From contig JAEPOG010000002.1 in assembly GCA_017643025.1 (NCBI GenBank), forward strand, positions 496,001-560,000: a stretch of 64,000 bases of DNA. Direction: 5' to 3'. The notes under the pieces were generated by a model that did no database searches, had not been told where the DNA came from, and saw only the letters and a list, made by a program, of their open reading frames with translations. The DNA is from Rhizobiaceae bacterium (lineage in GTDB: Bacteria > Pseudomonadota > Alphaproteobacteria > Rhizobiales > Rhizobiaceae). This document shows positions 37,159 to 47,421 of this stretch, in pieces. The position numbers were made by a program, and so were the translations under genes. Within the stretch, counting starts at the first letter, position 1. Each line of letters begins with the position of its first letter.

Positions 37159-37270
37159 TCCTGTAGAAAGGCCAGCCGCGCCGCCTTGACCATGGCCGCC
37201 GCCTGCGGCAATCGAACCGGCATGCGAGCCGCATGACCAGATGCGGCGAACCCCAGCTTTGGAGCATGAT

Positions 37271-37540
37271 GTGGCAGACGCTGACGAGATCACCAACGAA
37301 ACCGCCCAGACCGTGGCCGCCGGCCAGCTTCGTTCGTTCATCGAGCGCATCGAACGGCTGGAAGAGGACAAAAAGACGGTCGCCGACGACATCAAGGAAG
37401 TCTATGCCGAGATGAAAGGCACGGGCTTCGACACCAAGGCGGTGCGCACACTCATCCGGCTGCGCAAGAAGGACCAGGCCGAACGGCAGGAGGAGGAGGC
37501 GATCCTCGACCTCTACAAGGCCGCGCTCGGCATGGCCTGA
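37271..37540 (+). CDS. gapR: GapR-like nucleoid protein (DUF2312)
   Basis: 89 residues. [40 protein letters not shown] and [20 protein letters not shown] are the DUF2312 pattern; the Caulobacter homologue GapR is a tetrameric protein that clamps overtwisted, AT-rich DNA ahead of replication and transcription. The GTG at 37271 has GGAG 6 bases upstream and gives the family length. It lies 4 bases before the M20 hydrolase gene. Confidence 0.88.
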   Translation: MADADEITNETAQTVAAGQLRSFIERIERLEEDKKTVADDIKEVYAEMKGTGFDTKAVRTLIRLRKKDQAERQEEEAILDLYKAALGMA

Positions 37541-37544
37541 CGCC

Positions 37545-38714
37545 ATGCCCGTCCTCAACCGCGCAGCAGAGCTGCATGGCGAAGTCACCGCCTGGCGGCG
37601 CCATCTGCATTCGCTTCCGGAAATCGGCTTCGAGCTTGACCGGACGGCGACCTTCGTCGCCGAGCGGCTGCGCGAATTCGGCTGCGACGATGTCGTCACC
37701 GGCATCGGCCAAAGCGGGGTCGTGGCGGTCATCAGGGGCAGCAAGGGCGACGGGCCGGCCATCGGCCTTCGTGCCGACATGGACGCGCTGCCGATCGTCG
37801 AGACGAGCGGGGTCGAGCACAGCTCCAAGGTATCTGGGACGATGCATGCCTGCGGTCATGACGGGCACACCGCGATGCTGCTCGGGGCAGCCAAGCACCT
37901 TGCCGAGACGCGCAATTTCGCTGGCAGCAGCGTGCTGATCTTCCAACCGGCGGAGGAGATCGGGCGCGGGGCGAACGCGATGATCGATGATGGCCTGATG
38001 CATCGCTTCGGCATCGAGCGCGTCTTTGGCATGCACAACATGCCCGGCCTCAAGGAAGGCAGTTTCGCCATCAGGCCGGACGGGATCATGGCGTCGTCGT
38101 CGCGGTTCACGCTTATCGTGAAGGGCGTGGGCGGCCACGCGGCGCGGCCGCAGAGCGTAGTCGATCCGATCGTCATCGCGGCGCAGATCATCGAGGCGCT
38201 GCAGGTGATCGTGTCGCGCAACACCGACCCGCTGCAGGCTGTCGTGGTTTCGGTCACCAAGGTATCGGCGGGGACGGCGTTCAACATCATCCCGGAGCAG
38301 GTGGAACTTCTCGGCACGGTGCGCACGCTCGACCCGGCGCTGGTCGGGGTGACGCGCGACAGGATCGAGCACATCGCACGCAGCATCGCCGAGGCCGGCG
38401 GCGGCAGCATCGAATACGATTTCGACGCGGCGGTGCCGGTGACGCTGAACCACGCCGAAGAGACCGTGCTCGCGGCTGATGTCGCCGCCGACATTGCCGG
38501 TGAAGCCGGCATCGACCGCGCGGCGGAGCCGGTGATGGCGGGCGAGGACTTCTCGCAGATGCTGCGGGCGCGGCCCGGCGCCTTCATCTTCATCGGCAAT
38601 GGCGACACGGCCGGGCTGCACCACCCCGCCTACGACTTCAACGACGCGATCATTCCGCAGGGCATGAGCTACTGGGTGCGGCTTGTGGAGACCGCGCTTG
38701 CGCCGCGCGCCTAG
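37545..38714 (+). CDS. M20 family amidohydrolase (hippurate/N-acyl amino acid hydrolase type)
   Basis: 389 residues. The di-metal site motifs GLRADMDALPI, MHACGHDGHTAMLLG and FQPAEEIGRGA, with the C-terminal MAGEDFSQML, match HipO/AmhX-like aminoacylases. The dimerisation domain lies at about 185-295. It cleaves an N-acylated amino acid such as hippurate or an auxin conjugate; the exact substrate is not deducible. It starts 4 bases after gapR and overlaps the convergent VWA gene by four bases. Confidence 0.87.
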   Translation: MPVLNRAAELHGEVTAWRRHLHSLPEIGFELDRTATFVAERLREFGCDDVVTGIGQSGVVAVIRGSKGDGPAIGLRADMDALPIVETSGVEHSSKVSGTMHACGHDGHTAMLLGAAKHLAETRNFAGSSVLIFQPAEEIGRGANAMIDDGLMHRFGIERVFGMHNMPGLKEGSFAIRPDGIMASSSRFTLIVKGVGGHAARPQSVVDPIVIAAQIIEALQVIVSRNTDPLQAVVVSVTKVSAGTAFNIIPEQVELLGTVRTLDPALVGVTRDRIEHIARSIAEAGGGSIEYDFDAAVPVTLNHAEETVLAADVAADIAGEAGIDRAAEPVMAGEDFSQMLRARPGAFIFIGNGDTAGLHHPAYDFNDAIIPQGMSYWVRLVETALAPRA

Positions 38715-39901
38715 TGCTTCCTCGACAGCTCTTTCGTCGCCTGTTCCAGGCCGGCGAGGGTGAGCGGGTACATGCGCTCGGCGAAGAGCTCCCGGATCAT
38801 CTGGATGGAATGCGTATAGCCCCAGTGCTTCTCGCGAATGGGGTTGATCCAGATCGAATTCGGCCACTGCGCCAGCACGCGCTGTAGCCACACGGCGCCG
38901 GGCTCGGCGTTCCAGTGCTCCACCGAGCCGCCGGGATAGGCGATCTCGTAGGGGCTCATCGAGGCGTCGCCGACGAAGATCACCTTGTAGTCCGGCCCGT
39001 ATTTGTGCAGCACGTCGAAGGTCGGCATGACTTCCGAATAGCGGCGGCGGTTGTCCTTCCACACGCCCTCGTAGAGGCAATTGTGGAAGTAGAAATATTC
39101 GAGCTGGCGGAACTCGGCGCGGGCGGCGGAGAACAGTTCCTCGACGACGCGGATATGGTCGTCCATCGAGCCGCCGACATCGAAGAACATCAGCAGCTTC
39201 ACCGCGTTGCGGCGCTCCGGCCGCGTCACCACGTCGAGATAGCCGTGCTCGGCCGTGGCGTGGATGGTGCCGGGCAAATCGAGTTCCTCGTCGGCGCCCT
39301 CGCGCACCCAGCGGCGGAGCCGCTTCAGCGCCACCTTGATGTTGCGCGTGCCGATCTCGACCGAATCGTCGAAGTTCCTGAACTCGCGCTTGTCCCACAC
39401 CTTCACGGCGCGGCGGTGGCGCGATTCATTCTGGCCGATGCGGATGCCCTCGGGATTGTAGCCGTAGGCGCCGAAGGGCGACGTGCCGGCGGTGCCGATC
39501 CATTTTGAGCCGCCCTGGTGGCGGCCCTTCTGCTCTTCCAGGCGCTTGCGCAAAGTCTCCATCAGCTTTTCGAACCCGCCGAGCGACTCGACCAGCTTTT
39601 TCTCTTCCTCGGTCAGGTGCTTTTCGGCCAGCCGGCGCAGCCATTCCTCGGGGAGGTTCTGGATGTCGATCGCCGCCTCGCCGGAGACGGCCTCAAGCCC
39701 CTTGAAGACATGCGAGAAGACCTGGTCGAAACGGTCGATATGGCGCTCGTCCTTCACAAGTGCCGCGCGGGCGAGGAAATAGAAACCCTCGACATCGTAG
39801 TCGACCAGATGCGCGTCCATGCCTTCGAGCAAGGTCAGGTACTCGCGCAGCGAGACCGGCACCTTGGCCGCTTTCAGTTCGAGGAAGAACGGAATGAACA
39901 T
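38711..39901 (-). CDS. VWA domain protein (CoxE-like)
   Basis: 396 residues. The helical N-terminal half begins PFFLELKAAKVPVSLREYLT. The von Willebrand factor A domain in the second half has MIDAS residues in LMFFDVGGSMDDH (D-x-G-x-S) and VIFVGDASMSP. CoxE-like proteins normally work with a MoxR-type AAA+ ATPase to mature or remodel partner enzymes. No MoxR gene is beside it here, so the partner must be elsewhere. It converges on the M20 gene. Confidence 0.85.
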   Translation of the reverse strand: MFIPFFLELKAAKVPVSLREYLTLLEGMDAHLVDYDVEGFYFLARAALVKDERHIDRFDQVFSHVFKGLEAVSGEAAIDIQNLPEEWLRRLAEKHLTEEEKKLVESLGGFEKLMETLRKRLEEQKGRHQGGSKWIGTAGTSPFGAYGYNPEGIRIGQNESRHRRAVKVWDKREFRNFDDSVEIGTRNIKVALKRLRRWVREGADEELDLPGTIHATAEHGYLDVVTRPERRNAVKLLMFFDVGGSMDDHIRVVEELFSAARAEFRQLEYFYFHNCLYEGVWKDNRRRYSEVMPTFDVLHKYGPDYKVIFVGDASMSPYEIAYPGGSVEHWNAEPGAVWLQRVLAQWPNSIWINPIREKHWGYTHSIQMIRELFAERMYPLTLAGLEQATKELSRKH

Positions 39902-39964
39902 TGGGATGTTCTAGCCGGGAGCGGTGGGAGGGGGAAGGGTTGGTTCCTCCCGGAGGGGGCGGCG

Positions 39965-40408
39965 TCACAGCGCGTATTTGATGAAGCCGGTTTTCCTCGC
40001 CACGCGGTCGTAGAGCCGGCGGGCGGTGGCGTTGGTTTCGTGGGTCATCCAGTAGACATTGGTGACGCCGCGCTCGGCCGCTGCTTTCCGCACCGCCTCG
40101 ATGAGGGCCGCGCCAACGCCCGCGCCGCGCGCCTGCGGCGCGGTGAAGAGATCCTGCAAATAGCAATTGTTGGCGACGGTCCAGGTCGTGCGGTGATCCA
40201 TGTAGTGCACGAGACCGACGGGCTTGCCGTCGAGCAAAGCGAGGAAGCCGCGCGGCTCATATTCGCCCGGCGTGAACAGCCGCGCCCATGTCGAGGCATA
40301 GATCTCCTCCGGCTTCTCCGTTTCGTAGAAGGTGAGATAGGCGGTCCAGAGTTCGCGCCAGGCGGCGTGGTCGGCCTGTTCCAGCGGGCGGATGACGAGA
40401 TCAGGCAT
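39965..40408 (-). CDS. GNAT family N-acetyltransferase
   Basis: 147 residues. The acetyl-CoA binding loop is LQDLFTAPQARGAGVGAALI (Q/RxxGxG/A form), followed by VYWMTHETNATARRLYDRVA, typical of GNAT fold strand 5/helix 4. It transfers an acetyl group to an unknown amine. AAGGAG lies before the ATG at 40408; the longer open frame upstream looks like read-through of a promoter region. Confidence 0.85.
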   Translation of the reverse strand: MPDLVIRPLEQADHAAWRELWTAYLTFYETEKPEEIYASTWARLFTPGEYEPRGFLALLDGKPVGLVHYMDHRTTWTVANNCYLQDLFTAPQARGAGVGAALIEAVRKAAAERGVTNVYWMTHETNATARRLYDRVARKTGFIKYAL

Positions 40409-40533
40409 GGCGCACTCCTTTGAGGGGAGTGTAGCGCGGGCGGAGCGGGGCGGGGACAGCCAGCGCGAGGCATGCTCTTGCGCCATCCGCTTCCTTGCGG
40501 CCACGACCTGAAGGCCTTGCCTTCTCCAAAAAC

Positions 40534-40582
40534 ATTCACCCAAATGGTTGACAATCGAATCGCCAACAGATATTCACCCAAA
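40534..40582 (+). promoter_or_regulatory. arsR promoter with overlapping direct-repeat operator
   Basis: TTGACA (40548-40553), 17 bases, TATTCA (40571-40576) make a good sigma-70-like promoter. An 11-base direct repeat, ATTCACCCAAA, occurs at 40534-40544 and 40572-40582; the second copy covers the -10 element. Binding there would block polymerase, as expected for an ArsR autorepressor. Confidence 0.6.
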
Positions 40583-40594
40583 AGGATGAATGAA

Positions 40595-40930
40595 ATGGAC
40601 GACGAAGCGCTGTCGCGCATCCTGAAAGCGGCCGGCGATACGAGCCGGCGGCGGATACTCACCCTGCTGGCGCAGGAGGGACCGCTGCGCGTAACGGAAC
40701 TCGCCACCCATTTCGACATCTCGCTGAACTCGGTTTCCAAGCACATCAAGGTGCTGGAGGAGGCCGGCCTCGTGACGAGGCGGACGGCTGGCCGCGACCA
40801 TTTCATCGCGGCGGAGCTTGGCCCGCTGAAGCACACGGAGCACTGGTTTGGCGAACTCAAATCGATCTGGGAACTGCGTCTGGCGGCGCTGGACCGGATC
40901 CTGACATCGGAAGGACGAGACAATGAGTGA
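40595..40930 (+). CDS. ArsR family (SRPBCC-linked) transcriptional regulator
   Basis: 111 residues. The winged HTH covers TSRRRILTLLAQEGPLRVTE, then LATHFDISLNSVSKHIKVLE and EEAGLVTRRTAGRDHF. No metal-binding Cys cluster is seen, so this is the non-metal type usually paired with an SRPBCC protein. ATG at 40595 is chosen because AAGGA is about 8 bases upstream; an ATG at 40586 is too close to it. It overlaps the next gene by 8 bases. Confidence 0.86.
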   Translation: MDDEALSRILKAAGDTSRRRILTLLAQEGPLRVTELATHFDISLNSVSKHIKVLEEAGLVTRRTAGRDHFIAAELGPLKHTEHWFGELKSIWELRLAALDRILTSEGRDNE

Positions 40931-41363
40931 GGTCATGGAAGATCTGGAACTGACGGTATCACGCACGATCGCCGCCCCGCGCGACAAGGTGTTCAATGCA
41001 TGGCTTTCGCCGGCCATGATGGCGAAGTTCATGCGGCCGTCGGCGGGCGACCGGCAGGCGCGGGTTACCAACGACCCGAAGAAGGGCGGCAGTTTCGAGA
41101 TCGTGATGGTGACGGCGGAGAACCGGGAAATCCCGCACACCGGCACCTATCTCGCGATCGACCCGCACAGCCACCTCGCCTTCACCTGGGCGTCACCGCA
41201 TTCGCTCGACGACAGCAGGGTGACGATCGACTTCGCCGAGCGCGGGCCGAACGAGACCGAGGTGACGCTGCACCAGGTGAAGTTCCGCTCCGAACAGGCG
41301 CGCGACGGCCATGTGAAAGGCTGGACGGTTATCCTGGCGGAGCTTGAGAAGGAACTGGCGTAG
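40923..41363 (+). CDS. SRPBCC/AHSA1 domain protein
   Basis: 146 residues. VSRTIAAPRDKVFNAWLSPA, GGSFEIVMVTAENREIPHTG and a C-terminal helix (GWTVILAELEKEL) form the helix-grip fold of Aha1-type START proteins, which bind a small hydrophobic ligand. The ligand is unknown. The gene overlaps arsR by 8 bases; such pairs probably sense and sequester the same compound (inference). Confidence 0.86.
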   Translation: MSEVMEDLELTVSRTIAAPRDKVFNAWLSPAMMAKFMRPSAGDRQARVTNDPKKGGSFEIVMVTAENREIPHTGTYLAIDPHSHLAFTWASPHSLDDSRVTIDFAERGPNETEVTLHQVKFRSEQARDGHVKGWTVILAELEKELA

Positions 41364-41957
41364 CGGCCACACTCTGGTGTTGCTGTCGCCCGCGCGGCTT
41401 GCCCCGCTGCGCGGGCGTTCTGCTGTGCATAACCGGCACACTCCATCATCGCCACGCCCGCTCCTTTGCGTCTGGCTATTGATCCTTCGACAGGCTCAGG
41501 ATGAGGGAGCCGAAGGTGGGAAGCGGGGCGCGGGTTCCGTGCCTCTGCTTGTATGTAACGTGGCGCGAAATCCGCGCCCCGCCGGTGTTCTTGCCCCGAG
41601 TGGTGCTTGCACGCTCGCCCGGCATCCCACTCCGCACAAGGCTTCGAGGGACAAGTTCGCCGGGTCTGCCGCTCGGGATTCAGCCGGTCTTCTGGCTTCC
41701 TCCGGCTCGCCACCAATCAAGCGGCGAAGACGCGGCCACCACATGGGCCCGGAGCTGGGGGCTCATCGCCCAGGCGAGCTTCCGTCGCTCACCCGATCCG
41801 GCACCGACCGCTGCCCGGATGCTCGGAGTGCACACCCGTTTCCCGCGCAGTGGTATTTGCGAGGGGGAGGATAAGAGAGGCGGAGAGGTGTGGGATAGAA
41901 ATGGGCCGCAAGCGTTGGAATCGCTGGGGCGTGCGGTGGCGTTGTCCACGCGCTTGA
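41364..41957. other. 594-base stretch without a convincing gene; GC-rich, possibly structured
   Basis: No reading frame here has a ribosome site, codon pattern or recognisable motif. The middle (about 41540-41880) is rich in local dyads, for example GGGCTCATCGCCCAGG and paired GGCTTCC/GGAAGCC-like segments, and could be an RNA or a decayed insertion. A short dispersed repeat lies at 41480-41508. A mosaic repeat begins at 41958. Confidence 0.5.
41480..41508. repeat. short palindromic dispersed repeat
   Basis: ATCCT (41482-41486) and AGGAT (41498-41502) bracket TCGACAGGCTC. This resembles the CCTTCGACAAGCTCAGGATGAGG-type intergenic repeat I recall from several alphaproteobacteria; only one copy was noticed in this window. 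Confidence 0.5.
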
Positions 41958-42062
41958 CCCCCTCTCTTGCGATTTCTGGCACTTAGCCTCGCAAAGACCG
42001 GCCAAAGGCCGGGCTTGGCTAAGATGCCGAAATCGCTTTCTGCCCCGCCAAGGGGGAGATAG
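41958..42062 (+). repeat. mosaic hairpin repeat, copy A
   Basis: Order: CCCCCTCTCTT lead, a long hairpin (41969-42036; outer arms GCGATTTC/GAAATCGC, then TGGCA/TGCC, then CTTAGCC/GGCTAAG and CCGGCC/GGCCGG), then CTTTC and CCCGCCAAGGGGGAGATAG. The inner 42 bases (41982-42023) recur almost unchanged in copy B (42878-42920). Confidence 0.8.
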
Positions 42063-42084
42063 GCGCGGAGCATTGACGCCTCAG

Positions 42085-42450
42085 CTAGTCGGCGGTGTCT
42101 GTTCTGGTCTTCGCTTCGAGTAGGATGGATCTGCAGACGCCATCGAGATTTCGTTCGATTTCGTCGTTCCAGAAGCGGAGCGTGCGAAAGCCCTGCGCTG
42201 CAAAGTGGCTGTCGCGCTCTGCATCTCGGGGTGATTCCGAATGCTGACCGCCATCCACCTCTACGATCAGCTTGGCCTCGAAGCAGACGAAATCGGCGAT
42301 GTAGCCGTCCATCGGCACCTGCCGTTTGAACTTCAGTCCTTCGAGCTGTTTGTTGCGCAGCGCCTGCCACAGCAGGTTCTCCGCCTTTGTGCTGTCTGCC
42401 CGCATTTCGCGGGCAAAGCGGCGGTGGGTTGGCGGGACACGCTGGCGCAT
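42085..42450 (-). CDS. DUF559 (Vsr-like endonuclease fold) protein
   Basis: 121 residues. MRADSTKAENLLWQALRNKQ, FKRQVPMDGYIADFVCFEAK and LIVEVDGGQHSESPRDAERD form the DUF559 core, a restriction-endonuclease-like fold with D in IADF and E-x-D in VEVDGG as likely metal ligands. These genes are common in rhizobia and often lie among repeats. Function unproven; DNA cleavage or repair is suspected. GGGAAGAG precedes the ATG. It is flanked by mosaic repeats on both sides. Confidence 0.85.
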   Translation of the reverse strand: MRQRVPPTHRRFAREMRADSTKAENLLWQALRNKQLEGLKFKRQVPMDGYIADFVCFEAKLIVEVDGGQHSESPRDAERDSHFAAQGFRTLRFWNDEIERNLDGVCRSILLEAKTRTDTAD

Positions 42451-42527
42451 GGCTCTTCCCGGGGCTGGGATAGCTCCTCAGATTAGCGCAAACGCCGGCG
42501 ACTTTCGAAGGCAGCCGATGCCGGCCT

Positions 42528-42603
42528 TATCTCTCCCCTTGCGGGAGAGAAAGCGATTTCGACATCTTGGGAACCAAGTGTCTGAAATCGCAAGAGAGGG
42601 GGT
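42528..42603 (-). repeat. mosaic hairpin repeat, copy C (inverted)
   Basis: Reading the minus strand gives the same order as copy A: lead CCCCCTCTCTT, hairpin with GCGATTTC/GAAATCGC arms (plus strand 42553-42591), then TTTCTCTCCCGCAAGGGGAGAGATAA. The centre differs: GACA..CTTGG-GAA-CCAAG..TGTC replaces the CTTAGCC core. The 240 bases before it and 250 after it hold no gene. Confidence 0.75.
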
Positions 42604-42853
42604 GATTTGAAGTGACCCGAACGGCATTGTCGGTGTTGAGGCGGACGGTGCCGCTTCACAATCTGACGGGCTTATTCCGAGAATTTGTTTTAAAATCAGC
42701 GGGTTAAAGGAGGTTCGCGCCGAAACGCTTCGAATGGCCGGATTGAGGCAGCGTGGCCTTGTACAGCTTGTATAAGCTGGTCGATTTGCTCTTCGATCGG
42801 CTCGATGCGTTGCTTTGATGGCAGCCGCCCACTGCACGGGCCCCAGTGAGGTT

Positions 42854-43052
42854 CCCCCTCTCTTGGATTTTCTATCGCTTAGCCTCGCAAAGACCGGCCG
42901 AAGGGCCGGGCTTGGCTAAGACGACGAAAATCGCCCGGCCGGGTCCCCGCTGCTTCACAGCGTCCCGGCGTTCGCCGGCCTTTCACCGTGCCACCGGCAC
43001 GGTGGATTCGCTTCGGGAACCGGCTGCTCACCCCCCGCAAGGGGGGAGATAG
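42854..43052 (+). repeat. mosaic hairpin repeat, copy B (with insertion)
   Basis: Lead CCCCCTCTCTT, hairpin 42866-42932 (outer GATTTTC/GAAAATC, inner core 42878-42920 as in copy A), then about 95 extra bases with their own dyads (such as CACCGTGCC-ACC-GGCACGGTG), then CCCCCCGCAAGGGGGGAGATAG as in copy A. It ends 17 bases before the acnA stop codon. Confidence 0.78.
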
Positions 43053-43069
43053 ACGCGCGGCGCTCGTCC

Positions 43070-45760
<2,691 letters not shown>

Positions 45761-46024
45761 GGGCGATCCCTAACTGTCGGTGCCGGTCAGGAGCGGACGC
45801 CAGTCGTGAGGGTATCACGCGCAGAGCTGCGGGTACGGTCATTTCCGCTGTCCGTTCCTCGCGTTCCGCCTCGGAAAAGCGGGCGCGCTGGGTTCGGCGC
45901 AATATGAGTGACGTGCCGACCGCTGGCACGGTTGTCGCCGTCATAGAGAATTTCGTATGAGAGTTCCAGAGCGCGAAGGGCCAAAAATGCTGCATTGCGG
46001 GGACCGACTTTGGTAGAAAGCCGC

Positions 46025-46687
46025 ATGCGGCTGGTGGCGGACAATCTGGCGGGCGAACGCGGCGGCGAGCCTGTGTTCGCCGGCGTGTCGTTTTCGCTGG
46101 ACGAAGGGCAGGCGCTTGCCGTGACGGGGCCGAACGGCGCCGGCAAGACGACGCTGCTCAGGATCGTCGCCGGGCTGCTGCCGGCCGCGGGCGGGTCTGT
46201 GCGGCTGGAACGCCCCCTCCACCATGCTTCGCATGGTCCCCCTCCCCCGCTTCGCAGGGGAGGATATGGCGGCGAGGAATGGCCGACGCCGCAGGCGGCA
46301 GCGCATCTGCTGAGCCACCAGAACGGTATGAAGACTGCGCTGACGGTGGAGGAAAACCTCCGATTCTGGCGCGCGTTCCTCGGCGAGCCGCATCTCGAGG
46401 TGGCGGAAGCGCTGGAGATGGTCGGCCTTGGCGATATCGGCCATCTGCCGTTCGGCTACCTCTCGACCGGGCAGAAAAGGCGCGCGGCAATCGCGCGGCT
46501 GCTGGTCAGCTACCGGCCGCTCTGGCTGCTCGACGAACCGACCGCAGGGCTGGACGCGGCGTCGGAGCGGCAGTTTGCCGCGCTGATGGAAGCGCATCTG
46601 GAAGATGGCGGAATGATCCTCGCCGCGACGCACCTGCCGCTCGGAATCGAGGGAGCCGGGGAACTAAGGATGGGTGGGGGCGCCTGA
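46025..46687 (+). CDS. ccmA: haem exporter ATP-binding protein CcmA with in-frame repeat insertion
   Basis: 220 residues. Walker A GPNGAGKTT is at 35-43, the signature LSTGQKRRAAIARLL and Walker B LWLLDEPTAGLD follow. With CcmB it drives release of haem-loaded CcmE in cytochrome c maturation. Residues about 63-82 (PLHHASHGPPPPLRRGGYGG) are low-complexity, fall between the first strands and the family's AAHLLSHQNGMKTALTVEEN block, and are encoded by two tandem hairpins, so they look like an inserted element. ATG at 46025; ribosome site weak. The stop overlaps ccmB. Confidence 0.9.
   Translation: MRLVADNLAGERGGEPVFAGVSFSLDEGQALAVTGPNGAGKTTLLRIVAGLLPAAGGSVRLERPLHHASHGPPPPLRRGGYGGEEWPTPQAAAHLLSHQNGMKTALTVEENLRFWRAFLGEPHLEVAEALEMVGLGDIGHLPFGYLSTGQKRRAAIARLLVSYRPLWLLDEPTAGLDAASERQFAALMEAHLEDGGMILAATHLPLGIEGAGELRMGGGA
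46211..46270 (+). repeat. palindromic element inside ccmA reading frame
   Basis: ACCATGC-TTC-GCATGGT (46221-46237) and CCTCCCC-CGCTTCGCA-GGGGAGG (46241-46263) are adjacent hairpins, each with a GC-TTC-GC tip. The pattern is that of intergenic palindromic repeats, yet it lies inside a gene and keeps the frame. Confidence 0.7.
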
Positions 46688-47352
46688 TGTGGGCGCTCTA
46701 CACCCGCGATGTCAGACTCGGCGTCCGCGCCGGCGGCGGGGCGCTGACGGGCATCGTGTTCTTCCTGGCGGTCGTGGCCGTGGTGCCGTTCGGCGTCGGG
46801 CCGGACCTCAACCTGCTGGCGCGAATCGGCCCGGCGATGCTGTGGATCGCGGCGCTGCTCTCGGTTCTGCTCGGCCTCGACCGGTTGTTCCAGGCAGACC
46901 GCGAGGACGGCTCTCTCGACCTGTTGCTGATGGCCGGCGAGCGGCAGATGCCGGCGCTGACCGTCTTGGTGAAATGCCTGGCGCACTGGACGGCGAGCGT
47001 CCTGCCCCTGGTGGTCGCTGCGCCGCTGCTCGGCATCCTGATGAACATGGAACCGGCGGCGATCGGGGCGGCCGTACTGACGCTTCTGGTCGGCACGCCG
47101 GCGATCACCTTCATCGGTGCCGCGGGCGCGGCGGTGGCCGTGGCGCTGCCACGCGGCGGGCAGCTCGTCTCGGTGCTGGTGCTGCCGCTGGCGATCCCGG
47201 TGCTGATCTTCGGCGTATCGGCGAGCTACGCCGCGGTGACCGACCCGACGCCTTTCCTGCCGCCGTTTCTCATCCTCTGTGCGCTGACGCTGTTCTTCGC
47301 GGTGGTCGGACCGCTGGGGGCTGCTTTGGCGCTGAGATGGGCCAGCGACTGA
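46687..47352 (+). CDS. ccmB: haem exporter permease CcmB
   Basis: 221 residues with six hydrophobic segments. MWALYTRDVRLGVRAGGGAL, LLGLDRLFQADREDGSLDLL and GTPAITFIGAAGAAVAVALP are CcmB features. It pairs with CcmA. The ATG overlaps the ccmA stop (TGATG). The gene is followed not by ccmC, as usual in rhizobia, but by an LLM oxidoreductase and a Fic island. Confidence 0.93.
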   Translation: MWALYTRDVRLGVRAGGGALTGIVFFLAVVAVVPFGVGPDLNLLARIGPAMLWIAALLSVLLGLDRLFQADREDGSLDLLLMAGERQMPALTVLVKCLAHWTASVLPLVVAAPLLGILMNMEPAAIGAAVLTLLVGTPAITFIGAAGAAVAVALPRGGQLVSVLVLPLAIPVLIFGVSASYAAVTDPTPFLPPFLILCALTLFFAVVGPLGAALALRWASD

Positions 47353-47421
47353 ACAGTCCGTCGCCAAACGAAGGCGCATCGGCTTATTGATTTCCGGCCC
47401 TCGATGCCTCACCTGACGCGC

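Noticed and set aside
37452..39398. A 648-codon minus-strand open frame across the M20 gene and part of the VWA gene
   Set aside because: It contradicts two well-conserved genes in other frames and has no recognisable fold.
41682..41700. Minus-strand GGAAGCCAGAAGACCGGCT, resembling the 3' end of a cobalamin riboswitch
   Set aside because: The conserved CCCGCNACTGT core and GCCACTG segment are not found upstream, and no B12-related gene lies downstream.
41496..41744. Open frame of 82 codons in the gap after the SRPBCC gene
   Set aside because: No ribosome site, atypical composition, and it runs through a palindromic repeat.
45912..45930. Inverted repeat CGTGCC-N7-GGCACG between acnA and ccmA
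   Set aside because: Could be an operator but is short, single, and not placed relative to a recognisable promoter.
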